Shown: positions 15,274-23,528 of the stretch, in pieces
Layout: each line of letters starts with the position of its first letter
Position numbering within the stretch: the first letter of the stretch is position 1
NCBI RefSeq assembly: GCF_024172185.1
Contig: NZ_JAMZEC010000001.1
Coordinates: 3,100,001 to 3,164,000, forward strand
Direction: 5' to 3'
Length of the DNA stretch: 64,000 bases
Origin: Nonomuraea roseoviolacea subsp. carminata
Lineage (GTDB): Bacteria; Actinomycetota; Actinomycetes; Streptosporangiales; Streptosporangiaceae
Program-made: the position numbers and the translations under genes
Notes under the pieces: model-generated
What the model saw: only the letters and a program-made list of their open reading frames with translations
Database searches by the model: none
Told to the model about the DNA's origin: nothing

Positions 15274-15647
15274 CGACGCCAGCAAGGCGGTGTCGGCCTG
15301 ACCTGGGGTCCTCACCTACGCGGAGTCGCCCTACGCCTCGAGCGGTCTGCAACACCGCAAGCTCAGCGCTGGTGAGGTTCGTGCGCGCCATCCCCTGCAG
15401 AGCCTCGCAGTCCTCTCCCAGACCATCCCGAACAGTCAGGTAGTTGAGGACCATGTACCGGTTCTGGCCACGCCGCCCCGCTTCCATGGCGCGGATCAAG
15501 CCCTCCCACATCCCGAGAGAGCCCCCTCTCCACGGCGAAGCGCTGAAGATCGAGGAAACGGATCATCTGACGCTCTTCGGGAGTGAGACTTCCAGCCAGA
15601 GCCTGCGCCTCACTCCCGCTCCGGGGCTGCGAACCACGACTACCCAT
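15263..15647 (-). pseudogene. Frameshifted small hypothetical gene
   Basis: Two overlapping minus-strand frames read as one protein broken by a one-base shift. The first (from ATG 15647) gives LTPEERQMIRFLDLQRFAVE; the second gives MWEGLIRAMEAGRRGQNRYM and then a plausible helical tail ending near 15263. Loss of one G from the five-base G run (CCCCC at 15522-15526 on the plus strand) would join them into roughly 125 residues. The start codon overlaps the end of the msrA fragment. No family was recognised, and two short overlapping genes remain possible. Confidence 0.4.
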
Positions 15648-15739
15648 CGCTGCTCGTCAGACCGACGGGGCAGGCGACGCCCGTGCCGCCGATTTCGCAG
15701 TACCCGTTGGGCACCTTGTACAAGTACTGCTGGTGGTAG
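15640..15739 (-). pseudogene. Truncated msrA 3' end (att-like duplicate)
   Basis: On the minus strand this encodes [14 protein letters not shown] and then [17 protein letters not shown] followed by a stop. It aligns without gaps to the last 32 residues of the intact MsrA at 24318-24417, with 24 of 32 identical. Similarity stops precisely at 15739, after a 15-base block identical to 24403-24417. The rest of msrA is absent, and a serine recombinase gene starts 40 bases on. It is therefore a displaced or carried msrA terminus marking the left end of the inner element. Confidence 0.75.
15725..15739. repeat. Candidate attachment-site core, left copy
   Basis: The 15 bases TACTGCTGGTGGTAG are identical to 24403-24417 inside msrA, in the same orientation about 8.7 kb apart. 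Left of each copy the msrA 3' end follows; right of them one continues into a recombinase gene and the other into the msrA body. This is the pattern of attL/attR flanking an integrated element. Confidence 0.5.
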
Positions 15740-15745
15740 AACTTG

Positions 15746-15775
15746 ACTCTCCGCAACAATTGATGTGAGGAGAGT
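15746..15775 (+). promoter_or_regulatory. Stem that could mask the recombinase ribosome-binding site
   Basis: ACTCTCC (15746-15752) is complementary to GGAGAGT (15769-15775), which contains the Shine-Dalgarno sequence for the ATG at 15779. Folding of the transcript would hide the ribosome site. The same inverted repeat could alternatively be part of an integrase-binding arm, since it lies just beside the putative att core. Confidence 0.35.
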
Positions 15776-15778
15776 TAC

Positions 15779-16183
15779 ATGACCGATGTCCCGGTCGTCT
15801 CCTACGCACGCATTTCCGCCGACACCAGGCGAGACGAGCACGGCGTGCAGGACCAGCACAGACTCAACCGGGAGACGGCGGAACGGCAGGGGTGGACGGT
15901 CGTCCACGAGTACACGGACAACGACAAGTCGGCCGCGAAGGCCGACGTCGTACGCGACGACTTCGAGGCCATGCTACGAGCTCTGCGCGCCGGCGAACTC
16001 CCCAACGGCACGGCGGTGCAAGGCGTGGTGATCGTCGCCGAGGGCCGTCTCGCCCGGCGTCCCGGCGACTACGAGCGCTTCGTCGAAGCGATCACGTACC
16101 AGGACGGCCGCCTCATCCGCGACGAACACAGTACGCCAGTTGCACGAGGGCAAGCGGACGGGCTGCATGGATATGGTACTTAG
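15779..16183 (+). pseudogene. Serine recombinase, N-terminal catalytic domain only
   Basis: The 134-aa product starts with VVSYARISADTRRDEHGVQDQ, the resolvase/invertase signature with the catalytic serine in ARIS. Later motifs of the catalytic domain follow, up to GRLARRPGDYERFVEAI. Large serine integrases run to 450-600 residues, with recombinase and zinc-ribbon domains that are missing here. The last 20 codons appear frameshifted, because another frame reads QLHEGKRTGCMDM. The ribosome site GAGGAGAG is intact. The gene sits beside the putative left att core, where an element's own integrase is expected, but it is probably inactive. Confidence 0.75.
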
Positions 16184-16304
16184 CGGGCAAAAAAGTGCAA
16201 TTCCATTAGTAGCCTCGAACTGACGGGGTACATCGACATCGGCCGCAGTCAACTACGCCGATCAGCACACGTCCTTAGGTTTCGAGCATCGGAAGGCGAT
16301 TCCA

Positions 16305-17189
16305 TTGAACAACCGACCTGAAATTCCGCTCAACATCCCTCCTGGCTACAAGATGGACATCGCCAAAACCTGTAGTTTCATCGTCAACGTAGCCTGCGAC
16401 ATGTGCCATCAATGGATCGCCGACAACAAGCCCAAACCCGAAGACTTTTCCTGGAACCCTACAGACAGCTGCCCCATCACCAACTCAACCTTTCCTATCG
16501 GCGACTGGAGTTTCCAAGCCCTCCTATGGAGCACTTTTAGTCTCGAGAAGGTCACCGAACCATTCGCGATAATCGCCTATGGATCCGACCCTAAAACGGC
16601 ATTTCTGGCCTTTCGAGGAACCCAGACACCCGAAGATGCCGCCATGGATCTCCTAACCAACCTGGTGACCTACAAGCCGCCAACACAGACGCCTATCACA
16701 AACGCCAAGGTGGCAGATGGATTCTATGCCGTATTCAATGGTTTTGATACCTTGAAGGCTAAGTTGTCAGAGATCGCCAGCAAAGGCCACAGTCTCGTCG
16801 TGACCGGACACAGCCTCGGTTCGGCCCTGGCGACCTTGACCGTACCGCTGGCATGCTCCGTAGGAATCCCCAGCACGAACATCTTGCACTACAACCAGGC
16901 CAGCCCCAAGGTCGGGGAAGTGAACTTCCGAAACTACTATGACAGATTGGACGTGCTGCAGACATTCCGGCTGAGGAACAAATACGACACGGTACCGGAC
17001 TGGCCAGATAAAGCGGAATATGTACCAGTCGGCGTCGAGGCCGAATATGGTGCCGATTATTCGAGCGAACCCAAAAACCACAATCCCTGCTGCTCGTACT
17101 CCTACGCCCTGTTCAACCCCACCGCACCCTACAACCGGAATCTTGATAAATGCATGAGTCAATTTAAGCCTACGCTATACACCCCCTAA
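16305..17189 (+). CDS. Class 3 (fungal-type) lipase of foreign origin
   Basis: The 294-aa alpha/beta hydrolase has the class 3 lipase layout. These are the oxyanion motif AFRGT near residue 105, nucleophile elbow TGHSLGSALA near residue 167, a candidate Asp in KYDTVPDWP, and a candidate His in NHNPCC near the C-terminus. The start is a TTG with GGAAGG eight bases upstream. No signal peptide is obvious; ATG at residue 17 is an alternative start. Base composition is clearly AT-richer than flanking genes and its codon choice is unlike theirs. It sits between a 3'-truncated recombinase and a 5'-truncated rep gene, as if inserted during a deletion. Confidence 0.75.
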   Translation: MNNRPEIPLNIPPGYKMDIAKTCSFIVNVACDMCHQWIADNKPKPEDFSWNPTDSCPITNSTFPIGDWSFQALLWSTFSLEKVTEPFAIIAYGSDPKTAFLAFRGTQTPEDAAMDLLTNLVTYKPPTQTPITNAKVADGFYAVFNGFDTLKAKLSEIASKGHSLVVTGHSLGSALATLTVPLACSVGIPSTNILHYNQASPKVGEVNFRNYYDRLDVLQTFRLRNKYDTVPDWPDKAEYVPVGVEAEYGADYSSEPKNHNPCCSYSYALFNPTAPYNRNLDKCMSQFKPTLYTP

Positions 17190-17221
17190 CCATCTGCGCT
17201 CTTTAAGAGTACGATGGGCCG

Positions 17222-18418
17222 TTGCAGAAAAGGAGACGGCCACGGCCCGAGGACCGGAAGCGGCGCGTCAGCCGATCGCCGAAACCCCGTGACACCGGGC
17301 TACGTGGCGGCAAGAGCGTGCCGGAGGAGGTCAGTCAGCATCCGCGCGTCTTCGCCGCCTTCACCGCTCCAAGCTTCGGCGCGGTCCACGCTCACCGGCA
17401 GCGGGCCGGCCAGACGCTCCCCTGCCGCCCACGACGGGGCCGCCCGGTCTGTGAGCACGGTCGGCCGCAGGGTTGCGTACTACGGCACCACCGAGATGAC
17501 GCCCAGGTCGGACAGCCGATGTGCGTGGACTGTTACGACTACATCGGGGCCGTCCTCTGGAATGCCCACGCCGGGGCGCTCTGGCGCGAATTCACGAAGA
17601 CTATGCCGAGCGTCCTGGCCCGCCTGCTTGGGTGTGCGCTTAAGGACCTGCGTCGGACGGTCCGCCTGTCCTACGCCAAGGTCGCCGAATACAAGGCGCG
17701 CGGCTTGGTCCACTTTCACGCCGTGATCAGACTCGATGGACCCGACGGACCCTCCGACCGCCCGCCGGGGCACATCACGGTCGAACTGCTCGACCAGGCC
17801 ATACGCCAGACCGCCGTGCGGGTGACGGTCCAAGCACCGGACGAACTGCCGTCCGCGATGCTCCGACGGGGCGATCAGCTCGACGTGCGACCGGTCTACG
17901 TCTCAGCCGAGCTGGACGGCATGAGCGATCAGCGCGTGGCCAGGTACGTCGCCAAGTACGCCACCAAGGGCGCCGAGTCAGCCGGAACCGTGGACCGCCC
18001 CATCCGGCAACCATGGGAGATCGCGCGGCTGCCCGTCACCGAGCACGCCCGCCGCATGATCTACACGTGCTTCAGCCTGGCAGAACTTGCTGAATACAAG
18101 GGCCTGCGCCTCCGGCAGTGGGCCCACATGCTCGGCTACCGCGGGCACTTCTCCACCAAGTCCCGCCACTACTCGATCAGGCTCGCAGATCTACGCCAGG
18201 CACGGGCCGACTACCGCAGTGAGCAAGCACGCCTGCTCACCGGGCTGCCGTCCTCCGCCGAAACTGTCACGGTAGCCGAATGGCGCTATGCCGGGAGCGG
18301 TCTCCTCAACGGAGAGCCCTTCTGGGCCGAACTCGCCCGCCAACGGATCGCCATAGCCCGCCACATCACACGCGAGCGAGACAAGCAGATCGCCTGTCCC
18401 TCCCCCGAACCGGAGTGA
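17222..18418 (+). pseudogene. RepSA-type replication initiator, 5'-truncated
   Basis: From about residue 27 the 398-codon frame resembles replication initiators of actinomycete plasmids and integrative elements. Visible are SVPEEVSQHPRVFAAFTAPS, a CYDYIGAVLWNAHAG segment, the HUH motif in GLVHFHAVIRLDG, and YVAKYATKGAE. These proteins start rolling-circle replication. Known members carry roughly 100 more N-terminal residues with cysteine motifs, which are missing here. The frame begins at a TTG without a ribosome site, just after the lipase. I therefore treat it as 5'-truncated and probably non-functional. It shows the island derives partly from an AICE-like element. Confidence 0.75.
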
Positions 18419-18441
18419 TGGGGCCGACGGCATCACGGCTG

Positions 18442-19002
18442 CTATCCGGCAGACGCGGCACGGAACTCGTCGAGCGCATCAAGCGCGAGCTCCCAGGCGA
18501 ACGGCGCTCCACCGCTCCGCGGCGCCGCCGGCTCCCAGACGCCAGGGCCGTAGAGGACCTTCACGCCCGCGCCCCTCAGCTGGTCGATATTCCGCTCGAA
18601 CGCGGGATGGGCCGCCTGGGCGCTGTTGACCGCCGGAGCCGCAACCAACGGAATGCCCATGCCAATGGCCTCAGTGATCAAGCCGAGAGCCAGCGTGTCG
18701 CTGATCCCCGCAGCCCACTTGTTGATCGTGTTGAAAGACGCGGGGCAGACGAGGATCGCGTCAGGGCTCGGGAGTACATCGGGCTCGTCGGGATTCTTGT
18801 ACTTGTGCCGCACTGGGTAGCCGGTGAGCTCCCCAAGCACCTCGCTGTCCACGAACTTCATCGCCTCGGGAGTGGCGACCACGCACGGCGCCCAACCCCG
18901 TTCGGCCGCCAGCTCGACAAGCTCGCCGATGACACGGGCGCGCGGGGTGGCGCAGACGACGACATAGAGCACGGGGCGCTCCAGTTGATCTGGCACGTTC
19001 AT
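18442..19002 (-). CDS. Flavoprotein, PPC-decarboxylase-like
   Basis: The 186-aa product has the HFCD/flavoprotein fold of phosphopantothenoylcysteine decarboxylase and related FMN proteins. N-terminal VLYVVVCATPRARVIGELVE is the first strand and helix, VCPASFNTINKWAAGISD carries the PxSxNT-like flavin motif, and LVAAPAVNSAQAAHPAF is the region that binds flavin and substrate. The ATG at 19002 is chosen because the fold begins there, although the frame is open upstream. It is divergent from the XRE regulator gene; such pairs are frequent in actinomycete mobile elements. The substrate is unknown. Confidence 0.7.
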   Translation of the reverse strand: MNVPDQLERPVLYVVVCATPRARVIGELVELAAERGWAPCVVATPEAMKFVDSEVLGELTGYPVRHKYKNPDEPDVLPSPDAILVCPASFNTINKWAAGISDTLALGLITEAIGMGIPLVAAPAVNSAQAAHPAFERNIDQLRGAGVKVLYGPGVWEPAAPRSGGAPFAWELALDALDEFRAASAG

Positions 19003-19087
19003 GAAGGCATTCAAGTCCAATCGCCCGGCCAGCGTGGGCGAGCCGGTTACGCTGGCAATGTCCCGTCGCGCGAGCGGAGGAGCCCCT

Positions 19088-20323
19088 GTGCATGACATCG
19101 GGTTGGACGACGAACCGATCGGGGCCAGAATCGCGCACGTGCGGAAGCTGCGCGGCCTCACGCAGAACGAACTGGCCCAGCGAGTCCCCTGCTCCAAAAG
19201 CCTGATCGCTCAAGTGGAACGCGGACACAAACCCGCTACTCCGGCCCTCGTGGCAGCCGTGGCCAGGGCGGTGAACGTGGACGTGACCGAGCTGACCGGT
19301 CAGCCGTACCGTGGCCGTACGGCACGCACCGACCGCATCCACGCGACAGTCTCAGAGCTCCGGCAAGCCCTGGTGTACGGCGACGTCCCTCCAGACCTGG
19401 AGACTCCCCCGCGCGGTCTTGACGATCTGGAGACCGAGGTCATGCGGGTCAACAAGTTCCGGCAGGCCGCCCAGTACGTGGAGCTCGGCACCACGCTGCC
19501 TGGTCTGATCCAAGAACTGACCTACACCGTCCACATCCTGAACGGGCCCGAGCGCGCAAGGGCCTTCGGCCTCCTCAGCCACGCGTACTCCGCCGCCGAC
19601 TCCATGGTCTACAAGCTCGGCTACCTGGACCTGTTCCACGTCGCCGTGCATCGCATGACGTGGGCCGCGGAGCAAGCCGACGATCCGACGCTGAGGCCGG
19701 TCTCGGATGTGCGGCGAAGCATGGCGTTCATGGCGACAGGTGCATGGGACGGCGGCCTACGACTCCTTGACCGAACCCGCCAGCAGTTAGAAGAAGGGCA
19801 GCGCACAAGCGATTCGACCACGCTCAGCGTGTACGGCACCGTGCAGCTCCGAGCCGCAATCATGGCCGCCCGCGCCAACCGATCGTCGGCCGCCTGGGCG
19901 TACATGCAGGAGGCGGATGAGACGGCCAAGCGACTGCGGCGCGACACCAACGACTATGGACTCTTCTTCGGCCCCAGCAACGTCGCCATTCATGACGTCG
20001 CTGTTGCCGTGGAGCTCGGCGACGCCGATGAAGCCATCCGCCGTAGCTCCTCATTCACTCTGGCCGCGAGCGTCCCCGCCGAACGAGCCAGCCACCACTA
20101 CATCGACCTGTCCCGTGCGTGGCTGTGGGCGGGCAAGCGCGACAGGGCGCTGAGCTGCGTTCTGAGGGCCGAGGCGATCGCACCCCAACGAACCCGCTAT
20201 CACCCGATGGCCCGCGAGACAGTGGGCCGCCTCCTCGACGTCCAACGGCGTATCCCCGAGAACCTGCGCGGTGTAGCCACCCGCATGGGCCTGGGCCGAT
20301 CCCGAAGTATCACAAGGTCGTGA
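19088..20323 (+). CDS. XRE-family regulator with TPR-like C-terminal region
   Basis: The 411-aa product has an N-terminal Cro/C1-type helix-turn-helix (GARIAHVRKLRGLTQNEL, then CSKSLIAQVERGHKPAT; residues about 11-60). A long helical, Ala-rich region follows, as in TPR-type peptide-sensing regulators. GGAGG at 19076-19080 supports the GTG at 19088; an ATG ten codons upstream is the alternative. It diverges from the flavoprotein gene with an 85-base spacer, a typical site for autoregulation. It probably regulates functions of the integrated element or a host developmental response. Confidence 0.75.
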   Translation: MHDIGLDDEPIGARIAHVRKLRGLTQNELAQRVPCSKSLIAQVERGHKPATPALVAAVARAVNVDVTELTGQPYRGRTARTDRIHATVSELRQALVYGDVPPDLETPPRGLDDLETEVMRVNKFRQAAQYVELGTTLPGLIQELTYTVHILNGPERARAFGLLSHAYSAADSMVYKLGYLDLFHVAVHRMTWAAEQADDPTLRPVSDVRRSMAFMATGAWDGGLRLLDRTRQQLEEGQRTSDSTTLSVYGTVQLRAAIMAARANRSSAAWAYMQEADETAKRLRRDTNDYGLFFGPSNVAIHDVAVAVELGDADEAIRRSSSFTLAASVPAERASHHYIDLSRAWLWAGKRDRALSCVLRAEAIAPQRTRYHPMARETVGRLLDVQRRIPENLRGVATRMGLGRSRSITRS

Positions 20324-20359
20324 AACTTGTGACCTTCGCCGGCATGCACGCTTCGATGC

Positions 20360-20752
20360 ATGGACGCCACAAGCCCCCAGGCGAGAGGACCGTTCAGGGC
20401 AGAGGACCCTGCACAGCCATCGACATACGCGGCTGACGCGGCCGAACGCCTTCGGCAATTCCTGCAATCGCACGGAATCCCGACCGACGTTCACGACGGT
20501 TACGAACTTGCCCTGGTGTCGGTCTGTGTCGGCCTCGTGGTGTGGTGCGATGGCGATCGTTTCTGGTGGCGCAGCGGCTGGGATGCGCGACGCAGCCGGG
20601 CCGTCTACGCCTGGCACCCCGCAATGGATGCGGACCGGGCCGCGGTTCGCGTTGCTCGCCGCTACGGGCAGCTGCGAGAGATGCATCCGGTGTCCGAGAC
20701 AGTAGCCACACCAACGAACGGATCACCGAGGACCGCCGAGGGCTCGCAGTGA
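20360..20752 (+). CDS. Hypothetical protein of the mobile island
   Basis: The 130-aa frame has GC-rich codon usage consistent with coding. Its central part (AERLRQFLQSHGIPTDVHDG, then ALVSVCVGLVVWCDGDRFWW) looks like a compact alpha/beta domain. Short proteins of this kind often follow XRE regulators in actinomycete integrative elements. Its stop overlaps the next start by four bases, so the two are translationally coupled. No function is assigned. Confidence 0.5.
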   Translation: MDATSPQARGPFRAEDPAQPSTYAADAAERLRQFLQSHGIPTDVHDGYELALVSVCVGLVVWCDGDRFWWRSGWDARRSRAVYAWHPAMDADRAAVRVARRYGQLREMHPVSETVATPTNGSPRTAEGSQ

Positions 20753-21198
20753 ACTCGGAGCGGCCAGGAGTAGGCAGCCGAGCCAAGATCGTGGACCTGC
20801 TCCACAGCCACGCCCGCACCAGGGCATACGCCAGATGGCTACTCGGACGATGCGGCACGGTGGTAGCCATCTTGCAGTACGGCAAGGTCGCGCTCGTCAA
20901 ACTCGACGGCAAAGCTTCCGAAATACCTGGCGGTGTTCGCCGCTGGCCCCTTCACTGGGACGACCTTCTTGTAGAACCCGTCATGCCTACACCAGCCGAA
21001 CCCAGTACGACCTACGGCACGGGCGTCTGTGCGGCAGGCAGCCAAAGGCTCAGACATGCGGTGCCACCGAAACAGGCGAGAGGACTGTGCGGCGAACGGG
21101 TACGTCCTCTACTGATCGGCAACTGGCAAGTCCCGTTCGCACCCAACCTGGCCCACACCTGTGAGACGTGCATTCGCCTGGCGGCAATTACTGGCTGA
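20749..21198 (+). CDS. Hypothetical protein coupled to the preceding gene
   Basis: The 149-aa frame starts at a GTG overlapping the previous stop (GTGA). It has a helical N-terminus, a strand-rich middle (GTVVAILQYGKVALVKLDG) resembling a small beta-barrel, and a C-terminal CETCIRL. The frame is open upstream, so the start rests on the coupling. No family was recognised; it probably belongs to the same element as its upstream partner. Confidence 0.5.
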   Translation: MNSERPGVGSRAKIVDLLHSHARTRAYARWLLGRCGTVVAILQYGKVALVKLDGKASEIPGGVRRWPLHWDDLLVEPVMPTPAEPSTTYGTGVCAAGSQRLRHAVPPKQARGLCGERVRPLLIGNWQVPFAPNLAHTCETCIRLAAITG

Positions 21199-21543
21199 CC
21201 TTCCGCCTTTCAGGCGGAGCAATCACCCTGCTCGGATGATTGAGACCGTGGTCAGGCGCGTGTGGACGATGGCGCGGATGCGTCCGCGTGTGAGGATGTT
21301 GCTGTCAGTGCTGCTGTCACCTCAGCCATCGTCACCCAGTGGCATGGCCCGACGGAGGAGGGCCATGCCGGCGATCGCCCCAGCCTGTACGGGCGGGTAC
21401 CGAAGTCCGCGATCGTAACGGCCTCAACCACTTCTGCTGCCATCTGATCCGTAGCCTCTTCGACATCGTCCCGTCCAACCGAGCTATCGACGAAGTCCTC
21501 CACTCAGACGCCCTCACTCTTAGTCTTCTGTGTCTACGATGCG
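21199..21543. other. Gene-free stretch with a diverged repeat remnant
   Basis: No convincing gene lies here. The main content is copy 2 of the repeat described at 21346-21433. An inverted repeat CATGGCCC (21343-21350) / GGGCCATG (21359-21366) could act as a terminator for the two hypothetical genes to the left. Minus-strand reading shows fragments of a decayed coding sequence (VVEAVTIADFG). Confidence 0.4.
21346..21433. repeat. Diverged direct repeat, copy 2
   Basis: It matches 14573-14658 in the same orientation, including CGATCGCCCCAGCC and the ACCGAAGTC.GCGATCGT block. Minus-strand reading gives VTIADFG and, after a one-base shift, AGAIAGMALLRRAMPLGDDG and a stop. That supports decay of a once-coding sequence present in both places. 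Confidence 0.55.
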
Positions 21544-22491
21544 TTATCGATGTTTGTGCCAGACAGGCTTACAACACTGATCGAATCTCGCCTCTCCCAT
21601 CCTGCATGAGCATTCCTCTGCATCGCCCACCACCCCATCTGTGTCAGAAAATTCTTCCCATCCAGATGGATTCAAAAATCGATTCGCCATGATGTCTGAA
21701 ACAAGGACGACCCATTCAGAGCCGTCACGCAGGACATAGTCGGCATATTCGGGACCCAGATTATGCGGAGAGGTGATACTCTCCTCTCTCGCGACCATAG
21801 TAGGAGATTGCGGAAAAAAGCATAGCCAAGTCCAGCCTCCAATTATGATCTCGAAAAGATAAAATTCACCATTGCCCGACAGGGCGGGAATTATTATCGC
21901 CTTTGGATTAACCTCTGGTCGGAACGTAGAGTGATACCTAATCGCCGTGATTGCGGCTTCCTGCTCGACTGAAGGGCGGGCGCCAACAAGATACTCGCGA
22001 AGCGCTTCAATCCAATCTTCGTTTGGGAACTTAAGGTTAGACCAAGGGGGAGTGTCGCAGAATTGTGCTTTGAAAAGAATTCCAAGCAGTGCCACAGTGA
22101 TCGGCTTTTTCCGAACGCCTACTAGAGTGCCGGGCCTAGCTACGGCAATCCCATTCTTGGTAAATCGTCTCAAGCCTCCTTTGCAGATATCCGCTAGGTA
22201 TTTTTCAGCGGACCCGAGCATCTGTTCGCAATCCCCACACAGGAGGTAGCGCTTTTCGCCATCATCCTCCCGTGCAGCAAGATCAATCGAGTCCATTCTT
22301 CTGAGAACATAACCCTCATTCTTCATCCATTTGTACGCCCATTTGGGAGCGATATGACTAAGAAGGAGCCTTCTTTCCTGCAAGCATAACTTACAGGAGG
22401 AGTGGATGTATTGTCCCGGAACGCTACTCCCATAGAGTACTCGGCTGGCATCTCCTTCTATTATCCAAAGCTTCTTTCTATTATCTTCCAT
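21544..22491 (-). CDS. Uncharacterised CxxC / HNH-like protein in AT-rich cassette
   Basis: The 315-aa product has two zinc-knuckle-like pairs, Cys33-x2-Cys36 and Cys85-x2-Cys88. Ser45-His46 lies between them in LLLSHIAPKWAYKWM, and LLCGDCEQMLGSAEKYL contains the second pair. This CxxC-SH-CxxCE layout resembles degenerate HNH/treble-clef proteins of unknown function, often found in mobile islands. The rest has alternating strands and helices and an aromatic GGWTWLCFF core. GGAAGG six bases before the ATG is a good ribosome site. Composition is much AT-richer than the genome. It lies upstream-adjacent in the same orientation to no other intact gene; a GIY-YIG gene lies to its right on the same strand. 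Confidence 0.6.
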   Translation of the reverse strand: MEDNRKKLWIIEGDASRVLYGSSVPGQYIHSSCKLCLQERRLLLSHIAPKWAYKWMKNEGYVLRRMDSIDLAAREDDGEKRYLLCGDCEQMLGSAEKYLADICKGGLRRFTKNGIAVARPGTLVGVRKKPITVALLGILFKAQFCDTPPWSNLKFPNEDWIEALREYLVGARPSVEQEAAITAIRYHSTFRPEVNPKAIIIPALSGNGEFYLFEIIIGGWTWLCFFPQSPTMVAREESITSPHNLGPEYADYVLRDGSEWVVLVSDIMANRFLNPSGWEEFSDTDGVVGDAEECSCRMGEARFDQCCKPVWHKHR

Positions 22492-22828
22492 TGTCGCCTT
22501 CCAGTAATTTGGGAACTAGATCAAGGATAAGCATTCATCTCCTGATCAAGGTTGCTGCATGACAGGAGAAGGTTCCAGCGCAGGTCAGAGGACCGTCAAG
22601 TGGCGATCCGACCGCAGGTCATGCACCCACAGGGCCGAGAGGTGACAATCTTTGAGGAGGCTTTGCGCCCAGGATCTCATGAGCCGATCGTTCCACCTTC
22701 GGTTGGAATCGAGGTTGACGATCATCGCGGCCATAACTGAGCGCTTCAGTGCGAGCGAGGGGTGAAGACCGTCGTAAGGGCCAGATCGCTGCTTCATTGG
22801 GTGACGCTGTACGGGACGATCAAAACTA
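22492..22828. other. Spacer between the two AT-rich cassette genes; no gene recognised
   Basis: Short frames occur on both strands, including a minus-strand frame that overlaps the nuclease gene, but none has recognisable motifs or consistent codon usage. The part near 22580-22760 is closer to genomic GC than its neighbours and might be a remnant of another insertion. The leader of the CxxC/HNH-like gene occupies the left end. Confidence 0.3.
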
Positions 22829-23528
22829 CTAGCTGCGAGGCGGCGAGAATGGGAGATCAGAAGCGGACTCAAAGCTATTCGCCCATTCGTAGGCTTCGGC
22901 CTCGAACAAAGAGAAGCAATGCATGAGAGAATTTGTGTCGAGATGCAAAAACTTCTGAGCATTTACCTCTGGGGGGAAGTCTGGGCTAAAATACGAAATG
23001 TAGCCAGGATATCCACCCTCATCGATGAAGTCCATATCGGTTCGCTCAATTATGATGCTGGAGCTGGTCAGGCTCGACTGATGCGCTTGCTCAAGAAAGA
23101 CTAGGTCGGGGTATTGTACGATCGCCAATCCGACCAAGTCACGTCTAAGCCATCTGCGGCACCTCGCCTCAAGCTGCGTCAGAATGTCTATACGAACCGC
23201 TTTTGCGCTCTGTGTGGACAGAGAGTTGTGAGCCTCCTCTTGCAATGCAACGATTGCTTCCTTCGGTGTAACCCAAAAAAAATTCTCTCCGGTCGTTAAC
23301 GCGCTGATTGGCAAACCGCTTGTGTAGACGTCTCTCTACGGCACCACAGTCGGCCACCAATTCGTCATAAATAACGATAAAATCAGTCGGAACTCCAGAA
23401 TGGCGGCTTAATTGACTTGCTCGGTTGCCGGAAAGATTTCTAGTGAGACCTATCTTGACCATATCGGGAAATGAAGGATTGATCAAAATGTAGACGAACC
23501 CTGCTCTTTCGGCACTTGCTTCACGCAC
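22829..23528 (-). pseudogene. GIY-YIG (T5orf172-type) protein interrupted by a homopolymer frameshift
   Basis: The N-terminal part encodes GFVYILINPSFPDMVKIGLT, then SGNRASQLSRHSGVPTDF and ERRLHKRFANQRVNDRREFF, the pattern of the T5orf172/GIY-YIG nuclease family. At a run of eight A (23275-23282, T on the coding strand) the frame breaks. The next frame continues FFWVTPKEAIVALQEEAHNS, a natural continuation, and runs 137 further codons to 22829. A one-base change in the run would restore a protein of about 230 aa. The start is uncertain: GTG at 23528 lies just before the domain, but the frame is open to 23762. It may be a true pseudogene, a phase-variable gene or a sequencing error. Confidence 0.65.

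Noticed and set aside
17214..17726. Overlapping frame at the 5' side of the rep gene as a separate protein
   Set aside because: Ser/Arg/Pro-rich shadow; the RepSA motifs are all in the other frame.
22552..22962. Short frames on both strands between the AT-rich cassette genes
   Set aside because: No recognisable motifs, no ribosome site, and the minus-strand frame overlaps the GIY-YIG gene; not enough to call a gene or transposase remnant.
23275..23282. Programmed ribosomal frameshift site
   Set aside because: A slippery run alone is not enough: no downstream stem-loop or ribosome-like stimulator is evident, so simple mutation, phase variation or sequencing error is kept as the reading.
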